DNA of 24,614 bases. Source: Nitrospira sp. GTDB taxonomy: Bacteria > Nitrospirota > Thermodesulfovibrionia > Thermodesulfovibrionales > SM23-35. Shown here one piece after another: positions 1 to 6,766 of this stretch. The position numbers and the translations under genes are program-made. Location: positions 1-24,614 of the forward strand of contig VGWY01000008.1 of assembly GCA_016873575.1 (NCBI GenBank). Reading direction: 5' to 3'. The notes below the pieces were generated by a model, which did not search any database, was not told the DNA's origin, and saw only the letters and a list, made by a program, of their open reading frames with translations. Each line of letters begins with the position of its first letter. The stretch's first letter is position 1.

Positions 1-129
1 ACACATGGCGCCAACTGTTGTGGGATCGCCACCACCGTCGTCGAGTGTTAATTTTACCCGACAAATCCCGCACATGCCGGCTGAACGTCCCCACAGGATC
101 TTTTGGTCTTTATCTTTGATGGATGCCAT
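1..129 (-). CDS. HNH-endonuclease-like protein, N-terminal fragment (cut by window edge)
   Basis: The reverse strand is open from an ATG at 129 to the window edge and gives 43 residues beginning MASIKDKDQKILWGRSAGMC. The ILWGRS segment followed by CGIC (C20 and C23) and a later GAMC is the pattern I associate with the N-terminus of HNH nucleases, where a CxxC pair is followed further on by a Cys-His in the HNH core. The catalytic His and Asn would lie beyond the edge, so nuclease activity cannot be confirmed. An AGGAAG ribosome-binding site sits a few bases upstream of the ATG. The gene follows the lipoprotein gene on the same strand with 125 bp between. HNH proteins with this N-terminus occur alone and in defence islands. 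The family call is from motif memory only. Confidence 0.55.
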   Translation of the reverse strand, partial: MASIKDKDQKILWGRSAGMCGICRVKLTLDDGGGDPTTVGAMC

Positions 130-201
130 TGTTCTTCCTATTTGAGGTGTTTCTCTTATTGCTAACGGCCTAAATAACCCACGCAGGTAACCACCTTCGC
201 A

Positions 202-231
202 AACCCGACAAAGGCTATTCTGCGTCGGGTT
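202..231. repeat. Hairpin between the HNH fragment and the lipoprotein gene
   Basis: AACCCGAC at 202-209 is exactly complementary to GTCGGGTT at 224-231, with a 14-base loop. No T-tract follows on either strand, so it is a poor intrinsic terminator. The surrounding 130-254 holds no other recognisable gene. Confidence 0.5.
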
Positions 232-254
232 GATTGAAGTTATGAGAAGTCTTT

Positions 255-959
255 CTAATTCATCTTGGATTTGACGATGAATTTTATTTTCGAATTAGTT
301 GCCTCAAGGACTTCGATTATCATTCCTCTAAAACCGATTTCTTTTGACTCAGTCAAATCATACGTTAATTCATGGAAGAAAGCCGGACGTGCAAAATTGT
401 CTTTATATTCCCGGTATTGAACCTTGATTGTATCTTTTGATTTGCCATTATAAACGAGTTCCTGCTTAAAAGAACCTTCTTTGTATTTAGTTATTTTCCC
501 TGATGGTTTTAGGAGACCTGATATCTTCTTAGGCCAAGCAAGAACGTAGAAATAATTGCAACCTGTAATGCCATAAAAATCATTCGTGGCATTGCTCACT
601 ATGCAATTTTGCTCAGGAAAAGTATCTGACGCATAAATTAAATCTCCGCTATCTATTGTACCGTACAGCGTCCAGTCGCTGCCCTCGTTTATTGGTGGAA
701 ATTTTGTAACCATACCCGTGATACCCACATAATCCGGCGGCTGATATGACTTAACAGCCTTGTAGCCATCATAAATTATGGCTGTTGCATCGACTATTAT
801 TAGCATGGCTTCCCCGACATTTTTCCCCTGAATTTGGCCGATATCATAGGTCGCCAAATCAATTATTTCGAACTTTGGCATATTATGTCTGACAACTTGA
901 TATGTCGGCATACAACCAATACAGATAAATAGAGCAGCTATAAAAATAAATTTCTTCAT
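255..959 (-). CDS. Putative secreted lipoprotein, function unknown
   Basis: This is a 234-residue protein with a short, strongly hydrophobic N-terminus (MKKFIFIAALFICIGC) that looks like a signal peptide ending in a lipobox-like cysteine at residue 16. The residue at -3 is Cys rather than the usual Leu, so the lipobox is imperfect. The rest is mixed beta-rich sequence with no domain I recognise and two further cysteines (near residues 119 and 134) that could form a disulfide. The start is supported by a purine-rich AAAGGGGG ribosome-binding site. A near-consensus promoter lies 73-101 bases upstream, so the gene is probably transcribed from its own start. The HNH-like fragment lies downstream on the same strand and may be cotranscribed. 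Export and lipid anchoring are inferred from the N-terminus; no function is proposed. Confidence 0.7.
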   Translation of the reverse strand: MKKFIFIAALFICIGCMPTYQVVRHNMPKFEIIDLATYDIGQIQGKNVGEAMLIIVDATAIIYDGYKAVKSYQPPDYVGITGMVTKFPPINEGSDWTLYGTIDSGDLIYASDTFPEQNCIVSNATNDFYGITGCNYFYVLAWPKKISGLLKPSGKITKYKEGSFKQELVYNGKSKDTIKVQYREYKDNFARPAFFHELTYDLTESKEIGFRGMIIEVLEATNSKIKFIVKSKMN

Positions 960-1031
960 CGGGATACCCCCTTTCTAAAAATAGTTTTTTTATTTGTCTC
1001 ATATTTAGTTCCATAAATTTTATTTGAAATC

Positions 1032-1060
1032 ATTATAAATGTCTCCAGACAGACAGTCAA
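1032..1060 (-). promoter_or_regulatory. Sigma-70-type promoter of the lipoprotein gene
   Basis: Read on the minus strand, TTGACT (1055-1060) and TATAAT (1032-1037) are separated by exactly 17 bases. This is the closest match to the housekeeping consensus seen in the window. Short GTCT/AGAC repeats fill the spacer and could be an operator. Confidence 0.65.
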
Positions 1061-1250
1061 TCTATTTGTCTCTCTGTTTTTAAGAGCGGAAATAAGCATT
1101 ATTTTTAACATCACGAAAAAATTTTTCTACAAGATTCCCATTATGTTATTTCTCATCTATAAATTTAAAGGTCATGCTGTTAACTTCACCTCCTACAAAG
1201 AGAGTGTGCCGATATCTTGAAATATGTGAGAATTAACGATTGAAATATGC

Positions 1251-1281
1251 AATAAAAGGGCGAGATGTTTTAACTCGCCCT
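1251..1281 (-). terminator. Rho-independent terminator of the DUF2934-Hsp20-GYD operon
   Basis: On the minus strand AGGGCGAG (1274-1281) pairs perfectly with CTCGCCCT (1257-1264) across a 9-base loop. The stem is followed by TTTTATT and lies 22 bases past the stop codon of the GYD gene. Confidence 0.85.
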
Positions 1282-1302
1282 ATACAGATTTGCGAGATAA
1301 TT

Positions 1303-1587
1303 TTATTTCAATTTCTTCACAAGTTCCTCTATTGGAATTGCAGGTAATGTAAGGATCCGTACAGAACCTCTCGATCCGATCTCCGTGGATGCCTTCATAA
1401 TAGTCAGATTATCTGGCGCCTCAACGATATTCACAAAATCATAAGGACCTAACACAGCAAACTGCTCTTTGACCTTTACCCCCATAGCCTTCAATTCCTT
1501 GTCGACTTCAAAGATTCTTGAAGGTTTCTGTTTGAGGGTCTTCCTCCCTTCATCGGTTAACTTGCTGAGAATTACATAATATGCCAT
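1303..1587 (-). CDS. GYD-domain protein
   Basis: This small 94-residue protein (MAYYVILSKLTDEGRKTLKQ...) matches the GYD family: a short ferredoxin-like alpha/beta fold with the hallmark LGPYDFV segment in the middle, and an N-terminal strand followed by a 'LTDEG' turn. Biochemical function of the family is not established. A longer frame begins at 1623, but its start would lie inside the Hsp20 stop region. The ATG at 1587 has a GGAAGG ribosome-binding site eight bases upstream, so I chose it. It lies 28 bp downstream of Hsp20 and just before a strong terminator, making it the last gene of a three-gene operon. Association with Hsp20 hints at stress-linked expression; that is inference. Confidence 0.8.
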   Translation of the reverse strand: MAYYVILSKLTDEGRKTLKQKPSRIFEVDKELKAMGVKVKEQFAVLGPYDFVNIVEAPDNLTIMKASTEIGSRGSVRILTLPAIPIEELVKKLK

Positions 1588-1615
1588 TTGCCTAACCTTC
1601 CTTTCTTTAAAACTA

Positions 1616-2122
1616 TTATTCAATCATTACTTTTTTCTCTTTTTTCTTAGCTTCTTCAGTTTTTGGTATTCTTATCTCCAGTACCCCATCTTTGAATTTT
1701 GCAGATGCCTTTTCCGTCTGGATCTCTGCAGGGAGACTGAATGAACGTTTGAAAGAACCATAGGAACGTTCAAGACTGTAATAATCCTTTTTCTCAACCT
1801 TTTCCTCTTTCTTCTTCTCTCCAGAAATGGTTATGGTATCTTTAGTCAGACTTACATCAATATCTTCTTTTTTCATCCCGGGCAATTCTGTCTTAACCAC
1901 TACATCATCGCCTTCTGTAAAGATATCCATGGATGGAGAGACTTCTTCTATTTCAGGCATCCTCAACCTTGGCATCCAAGATGGTAGCAATGAAAAGGGT
2001 CTCCTGAAAATATCTTCAAACCGTTTTTCCATCTCTTGAAACCGTTTTTCCATCTCTTGAAAGGGTGATAGAGCTTTTGTTGGTTCAACTTTTAACAATT
2101 CTTTTTTCTCTTTCTTTGCCAT
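1616..2122 (-). CDS. Hsp20 / alpha-crystallin family small heat-shock protein
   Basis: This 168-residue chaperone has the standard layout. A variable N-terminal arm (1-60) is rich in Phe and charged residues. The alpha-crystallin domain (about 60-150) includes the ELPGMKKEDIDV segment, the TISGEKK strand and the conserved KFKDGVLEIRIPK block. A short lysine-rich tail carries the remaining sequence. Small heat-shock proteins form oligomers in the cytoplasm and hold unfolding clients in a refoldable state without ATP. The start has an AGGAG ribosome-binding site. The N-terminal arm contains a perfect seven-residue duplication (QEMEKRF twice), produced by a 21-bp tandem repeat. It is the middle gene of a minus-strand operon with DUF2934 upstream and GYD downstream. 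No CIRCE element or clear heat-shock sigma-factor site was seen. Confidence 0.95.
   Translation of the reverse strand: MAKKEKKELLKVEPTKALSPFQEMEKRFQEMEKRFEDIFRRPFSLLPSWMPRLRMPEIEEVSPSMDIFTEGDDVVVKTELPGMKKEDIDVSLTKDTITISGEKKKEEKVEKKDYYSLERSYGSFKRSFSLPAEIQTEKASAKFKDGVLEIRIPKTEEAKKKEKKVMIE
2018..2059. repeat. 21-bp perfect tandem duplication inside hsp20
   Basis: Two identical 21-bp units (2018-2038 and 2039-2059) encode QEMEKRF twice in the N-terminal arm of Hsp20. The identity at nucleotide level indicates a recent duplication or a slippage-prone site; the frame is kept. Confidence 0.95.
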
Positions 2123-2192
2123 AAAACATCTCCTATCTTTTTAGTGTTGACCCCCTTGGTAGAGGATATTTCTTAATATCTATTTTTAGTAA

Positions 2193-2417
2193 TTATTCGT
2201 GGTCTTGCTTTTGTTTAAGTTTTTTAATGCTTCTTTTAGATGCCTTTTTCTTTTTTAATGAAGAAGATGATTCTGCTTCGAGTTTTTCTTGTTTTCCATA
2301 TCGTGCTATGACAATCCTCTCTGCTTCAAACCAGTTGTCGACGTCACGACCTTCCGCTTTCCCACTTTTATCATAAAGTTCATATGCCACTTTTGATATC
2401 TCGTTATACAAGTCCAT
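2193..2417 (-). CDS. DUF2934 family small protein
   Basis: The protein has 74 residues. The N-terminal half (EISKVAYELYDKSGKAEGRD, then WFEAERIV) is the typical helix-turn-helix-like DUF2934 signature, in which an AYELYE-like helix is followed by a charged turn and a WxxAE motif. The C-terminal half (about 48-74) is a lysine-rich, low-complexity tail that could contact nucleic acid. A GGAGG ribosome-binding site precedes the ATG. It is the first gene after the promoter at 2474-2503, with Hsp20 starting 70 bp downstream of its stop. Family function is unknown. Its place with Hsp20 and GYD suggests a stress-related accessory protein, which is inference from context. Confidence 0.8.
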   Translation of the reverse strand: MDLYNEISKVAYELYDKSGKAEGRDVDNWFEAERIVIARYGKQEKLEAESSSSLKKKKASKRSIKKLKQKQDHE

Positions 2418-2473
2418 TTTATCCCTCCTTTCTCTTTATATTTTTTTCGTAACCCTATCGGCTTAACTATAGC

Positions 2474-2503
2474 ATTTTATCCCTAACTTTATATGATTGT
2501 CAT
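2474..2503 (-). promoter_or_regulatory. Candidate sigma-70-type promoter of the DUF2934-Hsp20-GYD operon
   Basis: On the minus strand ATGACA (2498-2503) and TAAAAT (2474-2479) are 18 bases apart, about 57 bases upstream of the DUF2934 ATG. The rest of 2418-2625 is AT-rich with nothing else recognised. Confidence 0.45.
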
Positions 2504-2625
2504 AATAGCGCACGTTAATAAAGTCCTGTGATTAACGGATTATTGATTTGCAGTCGTAAGATTGCATTGAGAGGTGAGCTTTGAAAATCATACTTTCAGG
2601 AAGGTATATAGTGTAAGCGTATATG

Positions 2626-3060
2626 TTATTTAACTATTGGGTAACCAGCTTCTTTCCACGCCTTCAGACCACCAATCATATTTATCGCTTTTTTATACCC
2701 GAGGTCATTCAATGATTTAGTTGCCAACGGGCTTCTCAGGTCAAGACCACAATAGACGATAATCTTCTTGTTTTTATCAGGTACAATTAAATGAACTTTA
2801 AAATCCAAACTTCCACGAGATATATTGATTGCCCCTGGAATATGCCCTGTTTCGTATTCTTCTCTATCTCTCACATCAAGTAATATTATTTCTTCCCTGT
2901 TATCAATCATTTTTTTAACTTCATCAATAGACACCTCATTTATTGCAGCTTTTGCTTCTTGTACAACCTGTTCTGGAGTTTTATCGACAGCATGTACAAT
3001 AGATGCAGAATAAAGTACAAAAAAAGTAATTACTAAAAAGATGCTTATTTTTGTTTTCAC
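2626..3060 (-). CDS. Exported single-domain rhodanese-like protein
   Basis: The protein is 144 residues from a GTG start. The signal peptide (residues 1 to about 24: KTKISIF..., hydrophobic core, then SIVHA before VDK) sends it to the periplasm. The rhodanese domain follows (about 45-143): EVKKMIDN, LLDVRDREEYETGHIPGAIN, an active-site loop YCGLDLRS with the catalytic Cys, then GGLKAWKEAGYP. These domains carry sulfane sulfur as a cysteine persulfide or serve as sulfur-relay modules. The frame can be extended to 3162, but the GTG at 3060 is preceded by AGAAGGAG at ideal spacing and opens directly into the signal peptide, so the longer N-terminus is rejected. The gene appears to be monocistronic. 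Sulfur metabolism is a reasonable setting, but the actual substrate is unknown. Confidence 0.85.
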   Translation of the reverse strand: MKTKISIFLVITFFVLYSASIVHAVDKTPEQVVQEAKAAINEVSIDEVKKMIDNREEIILLDVRDREEYETGHIPGAINISRGSLDFKVHLIVPDKNKKIIVYCGLDLRSPLATKSLNDLGYKKAINMIGGLKAWKEAGYPIVK

Positions 3061-3174
3061 AGTTTCTCCTTCTGCTTTTACAGTATTACACATATGGTAG
3101 CTATTATATGAGGGTTTGTAAATAACTGCCCGGAAAGCCCTTTCCCGTTTGTTGATTTCCAAAGCAAAATATAA

Positions 3175-3555
3175 TTTTATACACTACAGACAGAAGCTGG
3201 TTATTTTGATAATGGTACTTATAATATCTCCAAGAATCTGAGCACAGACATTGTCGTTGATAAAGATGCTGCAATAGCTACTGGTGATATTATTAATACG
3301 TTAAAAGCGCTTCCAGTAACTGGTAAGGATAAGTCAAGAATCAACAAGGCTATCAGGTATCTTAAGAATATTCAAAAAAGGGTTATAGTTAATGATCAGG
3401 ACATCGAGAAAAATATTCATAAAATATTAAAGGCCATAGATTCAATGCTTTCTGTCAGAAGTATTGACACATCAACCATACGGTTAATGATGGATGAACT
3501 TCTTAAGGTATTTGAGGGCAGATATTATCTTAATGGCATTGATAATAAAATTTGA
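3175..3555 (+). pseudogene. C-terminal remnant of a larger surface or secreted protein
   Basis: An open frame of 126 codons, including its TGA, begins straight after an in-frame stop and has no start codon or ribosome-binding site. It reads YFDNGTYNISKNL... then INTLKALPVTGKDKSRINKA..., ending GRYYLNGIDNKI. The 'LKALPVTGKDKSRI.KAI..L' helical segment is a type I know from the C-termini of large multidomain secreted proteins, where such helices follow beta-sandwich repeats. Reading-frame length and amino-acid composition are protein-like throughout. It is most likely what is left after the 5' part was deleted or rearranged. The break falls next to the rhodanese 5' end, and repeats lie just downstream. 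Which parent protein it came from cannot be told. Confidence 0.6.
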
Positions 3556-3617
3556 GGATGATCTACTTCTGATATGAACTGATCCATTCGTCGCTCGTTG
3601 GTCTTTTAAGGAAAAAA

Positions 3618-3641
3618 CCCTCTTTCGTATTTATATTGAAA
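3618..3641. repeat. 24-bp dispersed motif, first copy
   Basis: This stretch matches the reverse complement of 11388-11411 at 23 of 24 bases. It lies ten bases before the MITE-like element at 3651. The remaining sequence of 3556-3650 shows nothing else. Confidence 0.6.
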
Positions 3642-3650
3642 GAGAACTTT

Positions 3651-3800
3651 AACCACTGAGGCACAGAGACACTGAGAATAAGAACAAATATCTCTTTTAT
3701 TTATTACAAACAAAAAAAAGCTTGAATATATTAATATTTTTTCTTTTTTATGGCTTCTTTTTTTATATGTCAATCTCCGTGCCTCTGTGTCTCTGTGGTT
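3651..3800. repeat. MITE-like element with ACCACAGAG terminal inverted repeats
   Basis: The left end (AACCACTGAGGCACAGAGAC) is the inverted counterpart of the right end, which reads GTCTCTGTGGTT at 3789-3800. The 150-bp element has an AT-rich centre and no gene. Related copies are at 20073-20193 (complete) and 11169-11195 (one end only). This is a repeat type common in environmental bacterial genomes and often mis-annotated as small proteins. Confidence 0.8.
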
Positions 3801-3905
3801 ATTAGAATGCTTTTCAACTTTTTTACGAAAGAATCGGAAAAAATTTAAGGAATACATATAAAACCCTGTTCTATAAAAGGAATAATTGCAAAGGGGGTGT
3901 AACAT

Positions 3906-3922
3906 ATGCATAACTTATGCAT
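3906..3922. promoter_or_regulatory. Operator-like perfect palindrome upstream of pyrE
   Basis: ATGCATAA and TTATGCAT flank a single C, a perfect 8-bp dyad. It ends four bases before the -35 element of the candidate pyrE promoter, a position suited to a dimeric regulator. Confidence 0.4.
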
Positions 3923-3959
3923 GCTGTTGACTTACTCCTGTACTTGTTGTATTTTCTAA
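3906..3959 (+). CDS. Possible 17-residue upstream leader ORF of pyrE
   Basis: MHNLCMLLTYSCTCCIF begins at an ATG eight bases after a strong AAAGGGGG ribosome-binding site. It ends with TAA five bases before the pyrE ATG, an arrangement suited to translational coupling. pyrE has no clear ribosome-binding site of its own. However, the same bases also contain a promoter that would start transcription downstream of this ORF, so the two readings compete. It is cysteine-rich and leucine-rich. Existence as a real peptide is uncertain. Confidence 0.3.
   Translation: MHNLCMLLTYSCTCCIF
3927..3955 (+). promoter_or_regulatory. Candidate pyrE promoter giving an almost leaderless mRNA
   Basis: TTGACT (3927-3932) and TATTTT (3950-3955) are 17 bases apart. 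A start about seven bases downstream would put the first transcribed base only a few bases before the pyrE ATG at 3965. Confidence 0.45.
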
Positions 3960-3964
3960 CCAAT

Positions 3965-4528
3965 ATGAAAAAACGATTGATAGAACTTATTCTTGAAAAG
4001 GCATTTAAATACAGTGAGGAGCCTGTTTTCAGGCTCGTATCAGGCAGGATGAGCAACTACTATTTCAACTGCAAGGCTGTGACACTTTATCCTGAAGGCA
4101 TGTATCTTATTGGAAATATAATATTTGATTTCATAAAAGACCTTGACGTAAGGGGTATCGGCGGCCTTACCCTCGGTGCTGATCCTATCGCATATGCAGT
4201 AGCATATACCTCCTATCTGAAAGGGAAACCTATCGAGGCATTTGTCGTCCGCAAAACAGCAAAATCACATGGCACAATGCAGTGGATTGAAGGAAATGTT
4301 AAAAAAGGTGATAGGGTAGTAATTGTCGATGATGTTATCACAACCGGGAAGTCAACTATAGAGGCGATCAACATGGCAAAAGAGGAAGGACTCGATATCA
4401 TCAAGGTCATTGCCCTCATAGACAGGCAGGAAGGCGGTCGGGAAGCTATCGAAGCCTTAGGTTATAAACTCGACTCAATTATCACAAGAGACGATGTGAT
4501 GGAGCTTTATAGAGCAGGCAGGACATAG
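3965..4528 (+). CDS. pyrE: Orotate phosphoribosyltransferase
   Basis: This 187-residue enzyme of pyrimidine biosynthesis transfers the ribose-phosphate of PRPP to orotate, making OMP in the cytoplasm. The diagnostic PRPP-binding motif RVVIVDDVITTGKS is at residues 117-130. The family's orotate-side lysine/arginine loop is present as VVRKTAKSHG (about 94-103), and the N-terminal F-x-L-x-SGRMSNYY segment binds orotate. Length is close to the bacterial norm (about 180-215). I chose ATG 3965 over the ATG at 3917, since the 16 extra N-terminal residues are not typical of the family. No Shine-Dalgarno site precedes 3965, consistent with either coupling to the leader ORF or a near-leaderless mRNA. 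It faces the dppBC genes convergently; no other pyrimidine gene is nearby. Confidence 0.93.
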   Translation: MKKRLIELILEKAFKYSEEPVFRLVSGRMSNYYFNCKAVTLYPEGMYLIGNIIFDFIKDLDVRGIGGLTLGADPIAYAVAYTSYLKGKPIEAFVVRKTAKSHGTMQWIEGNVKKGDRVVIVDDVITTGKSTIEAINMAKEEGLDIIKVIALIDRQEGGREAIEALGYKLDSIITRDDVMELYRAGRT

Positions 4529-4563
4529 CATTTTCGCTCACTCTCAAATGCCATGTCCTGCCT
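4516..4563. terminator. Long hairpin over the pyrE stop codon, also a dispersed repeat
   Basis: Arms 4516-4533 and 4546-4563 pair at 17 of 18 positions around a 12-base loop. The left arm contains the last codons and stop of pyrE. With no T-tract it is not a textbook terminator, but between convergent genes it may end transcription in both directions. The sequence is related to the ends of the composite element at 8170-8308. Confidence 0.6.
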
Positions 4564-4581
4564 AAACAAAATTAATTTCGG

Positions 4582-5433
4582 TTAATGCCTCTCGGCCTCC
4601 CACAACCGCGGATCAAGGGCATCTCTTAACCCTTCGCCAACGAGGTTGTAGCTTAGAACAGTTATCAATATTGCAAGTCCTGGATAGAGGGAGAGCCACC
4701 AGGCAACCTCTATATTATCCTTCCCTGATGTTAAAATGTTCCCCCAGCTTGGCTCTGGTGGCTGCACACCGAGTCCAAGAAATGAGAGTCCTGATTCAAT
4801 CAGTATCGCACCTGCTACACCAAATGTTGCAGCAACAAACACAGGAGAAAGTGCATTTGGAAGGATGTGTCTGAAAATAAGCTTCGTATCACTCGCACCA
4901 AGGGCTCTGGCAGCACCGACAAAATCCCTTTCCTTTAATGTCAGGAATTCTGCCCTTACAAGCCTTGCAACATCCATCCAGCCTGTAATGCCTATTACGA
5001 CCATTATCGTAAATATGTTCGGTTCGAGGATTGCAATGACAGCAAGGATAAGGAAAAAGGTCGGGAATGCAAGCATGATGTCCACGAATCTCATCAGTAT
5101 TGCATCCACTTTCCCTCCATAAAAGCCTGCGATTGAACCGATAAAAATCCCGATGAGGATTGCGATACCTACTGCAACAAAACCAACCTTTAATGAGACC
5201 CTGCTTCCCCATATTATCCTTGAAAGAAGATCCCTTCCGAGTTCATCAGTCCCGAGAGGATGTGTCTTGCCAGGGGGAGAAAGTACATTGTGGACATCTA
5301 TTGCTGTAGGGTCTTGTGGTGCTATAAAGGGTGCGAGCAGGGAGATAGTTATTAGTGAAAGTACTGTAAATGCACCTATCACAGAAAGTCTGTTTCTTGT
5401 GAATCTCTTTCCTATAACCCTAAAAAGTCTCAT
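4582..5433 (-). CDS. dppC: Peptide/nickel-type ABC transporter permease, DppC/OppC family
   Basis: This is a 283-residue integral membrane protein. An N-terminal segment (FRVIGKRFTRNRLSVIGAFT) precedes the first transmembrane helix, followed by the family PQDPTAIDV and HPLGTDELGRDLLSRIIWG segments in the periplasmic loop. The BPD_transp_1 domain (about 88-275) contains the EAA-type coupling loop ARALGASDTKLIFRHILPNA, which docks to the ATPase, and ESGLSFLGLGVQPPEPSWG. Five or six membrane helices are expected. It forms a heterodimer with the DppB-type protein encoded upstream on the same strand. The repeat-filled gap of 327 bp between them is unusual for this pair. No ATPase or substrate-binding protein gene is in the window, so substrate (di/oligopeptide or nickel) cannot be decided. 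Confidence 0.9.
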   Translation of the reverse strand: MRLFRVIGKRFTRNRLSVIGAFTVLSLITISLLAPFIAPQDPTAIDVHNVLSPPGKTHPLGTDELGRDLLSRIIWGSRVSLKVGFVAVGIAILIGIFIGSIAGFYGGKVDAILMRFVDIMLAFPTFFLILAVIAILEPNIFTIMVVIGITGWMDVARLVRAEFLTLKERDFVGAARALGASDTKLIFRHILPNALSPVFVAATFGVAGAILIESGLSFLGLGVQPPEPSWGNILTSGKDNIEVAWWLSLYPGLAILITVLSYNLVGEGLRDALDPRLWEAERH

Positions 5434-5496
5434 ATATAGATCAACCTATTTTGCCTAAATGAATTCCCCCATATCAAAGTTGTGAGGTATCAAGTT

Positions 5497-5684
5497 TGTC
5501 ATTCCGCACTTGATGCGGAATCTCTGTGCACACAGTAATCCATTTCCTTTTCCTCTGGATTCCTGCTTTCGCAGGAATCGACATGAGCCTTTGGCTCACA
5601 AAGAAACATAAAAATGTCATACCTGCGGAAGCAGGTATCCAGTCTCTTTTCATATCTGGATTCCGTGTCAAGCACGGAATGACA
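5497..5684. repeat. Nested TGTCATTCC double-hairpin repeat between dppB and dppC
   Basis: Outer arms of 27 bp (5497-5523 and 5658-5684) are inverted copies, and each arm is itself a small hairpin. An inner pair of CCTGC..GCAGG hairpins (5560-5577 and 5620-5640) is nested between them. Apparent translations of this element (IPAEAGIQ and similar) are not genes. The rest of 5434-5760 is AT-rich and holds nothing else recognised. Confidence 0.85.
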
Positions 5685-5760
5685 GACTCTATTTTCGGGT
5701 CAATGACATATTCTTTCGATTTAAATGTCAATTTTTAATTTTGCATTTTGCATTTTTAAT

Positions 5761-6735
5761 TTACTTTTTCACCCTTACCCTCGGATCTACCAGTGCATAT
5801 GATATATCTGCAACGAGATTCCCAAACAGTGTAAGAACCGCACCTATTACAAGAATCCCCATTATTGTTGGGTAATCTCGTGACATAGTTGAAGAATAAA
5901 AAAGCTGTCCCATACCCGGTATAGCAAAGATTGTTTCGAATATGACGCCCCCACCTATGAGCCCCGGTACAGAAAGACCAAGGATTGTAACAATCGGCAT
6001 GAGGGCATTCCTTAGGGCGTGTTTGAGGACAACCTTAGATTCAGTCAATCCCTTTGCCATTGCTGTCCTGATATAGTCCTGTCTTATAACCTCAAGCATG
6101 CTCGAACGGCTGTAACGGCTTAATCCTGCAATCCCACCGAATGCAGAAACCCCGACAGGAAGGATCAGGTGTTTTATCCAGTCCCATAATCTCTCAAGAT
6201 GTCCCATCTCTGATACATCTATGCTCTGAATACCTGATATTGGCAGAATGCCCATATTTACACCAAAGAGTATCATGAGCAGAAGCGCAAGCCAGAAGGT
6301 AGGGGTTGAAAAACCAATAAAGACAAAAATCGTAGAGAGCTTGTCAAACAATGAATATTGTTTTGTCGCGGAAATAACACCGATGGGGATTGCAAGAATA
6401 AAGATAAGTATTAAGGAGAGGATATTAATGGTTAAGGTTATGGGGATCCGCTCGACAATCTTATCAATGACTTTTCTGCCATCAACAAATGACTTACCGA
6501 AATCAAGTTTTACAAATCTTTTAATCCAGTCAATATATTGGATATGCAGTGGTTTATCGAGGCCGTAGAGCTTTTTTAAATTCTCCCTTGCCTGGGCAGA
6601 TGCCTTGAGTGACATTTCTGTCTGAACCTCAACAGGGTTTCCAGGTGCAAGATGAATAACAGCGAATGTTATAAGGGTAATGCCAAAGATGAGTGGAACC
6701 ATTACAAGGAGTCTTTTTGCTATATAAGAGAGCAT
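5761..6735 (-). CDS. dppB: Peptide/nickel-type ABC transporter permease, DppB/OppB family
   Basis: This 324-residue membrane protein has the classical N-terminus (YIAKRLLVMVPLIFGITLITFAVIHLAPGNPVEVQ). A periplasmic region with LKKLYGLDKPLHIQYIDW and LDFGKSF comes next, followed by the BPD_transp_1 domain (about 95-320). Its coupling loop TAMAKGLTESKVVLKHALRNA and the FAIPGMGQLF segment are clear. It is the partner of the DppC-type protein. The ribosome-binding site AAAGGAGGTG lies 14 bases from the ATG, farther than usual, but no better in-frame start exists. A promoter candidate lies at 6767-6796, so dppB is probably the first gene of this unit, divergent from rimO. The ATPase and binding protein must be encoded elsewhere. 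Confidence 0.9.
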   Translation of the reverse strand: MLSYIAKRLLVMVPLIFGITLITFAVIHLAPGNPVEVQTEMSLKASAQARENLKKLYGLDKPLHIQYIDWIKRFVKLDFGKSFVDGRKVIDKIVERIPITLTINILSLILIFILAIPIGVISATKQYSLFDKLSTIFVFIGFSTPTFWLALLLMILFGVNMGILPISGIQSIDVSEMGHLERLWDWIKHLILPVGVSAFGGIAGLSRYSRSSMLEVIRQDYIRTAMAKGLTESKVVLKHALRNALMPIVTILGLSVPGLIGGGVIFETIFAIPGMGQLFYSSTMSRDYPTIMGILVIGAVLTLFGNLVADISYALVDPRVRVKK

Positions 6736-6766
6736 TCGTTTTAAGAGAACACCTCCTTTGAAAACT

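Larger units (their letters stand above)
960..1302. other. Intergenic region, 343 bp
   Basis: AT-rich and without a convincing gene. It contains the promoter of the lipoprotein gene (1032-1060) and the terminator of the stress operon (1251-1281). On the minus strand near 1170-1200 there is a good GGAGGTGA ribosome-binding site, but only very short frames follow it (nine codons at most). It may therefore be the stub of a lost gene. Confidence 0.6.

Noticed and set aside
3606..3911. 101-residue reading frame on the minus strand
   Set aside because: It is the translation of the MITE-like repeat (NNHRDTEARR type) and has no ribosome-binding site; such frames are common false genes.
4736..5122. 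128-residue plus-strand frame opposite dppC
   Set aside because: It is an antisense shadow of a well-conserved permease gene without a ribosome site.
5474..5738. Overlapping frames with IPAEAGIQ and IPASAGMT sequences
   Set aside because: These are translations of the TGTCATTCC double-hairpin repeat on both strands.
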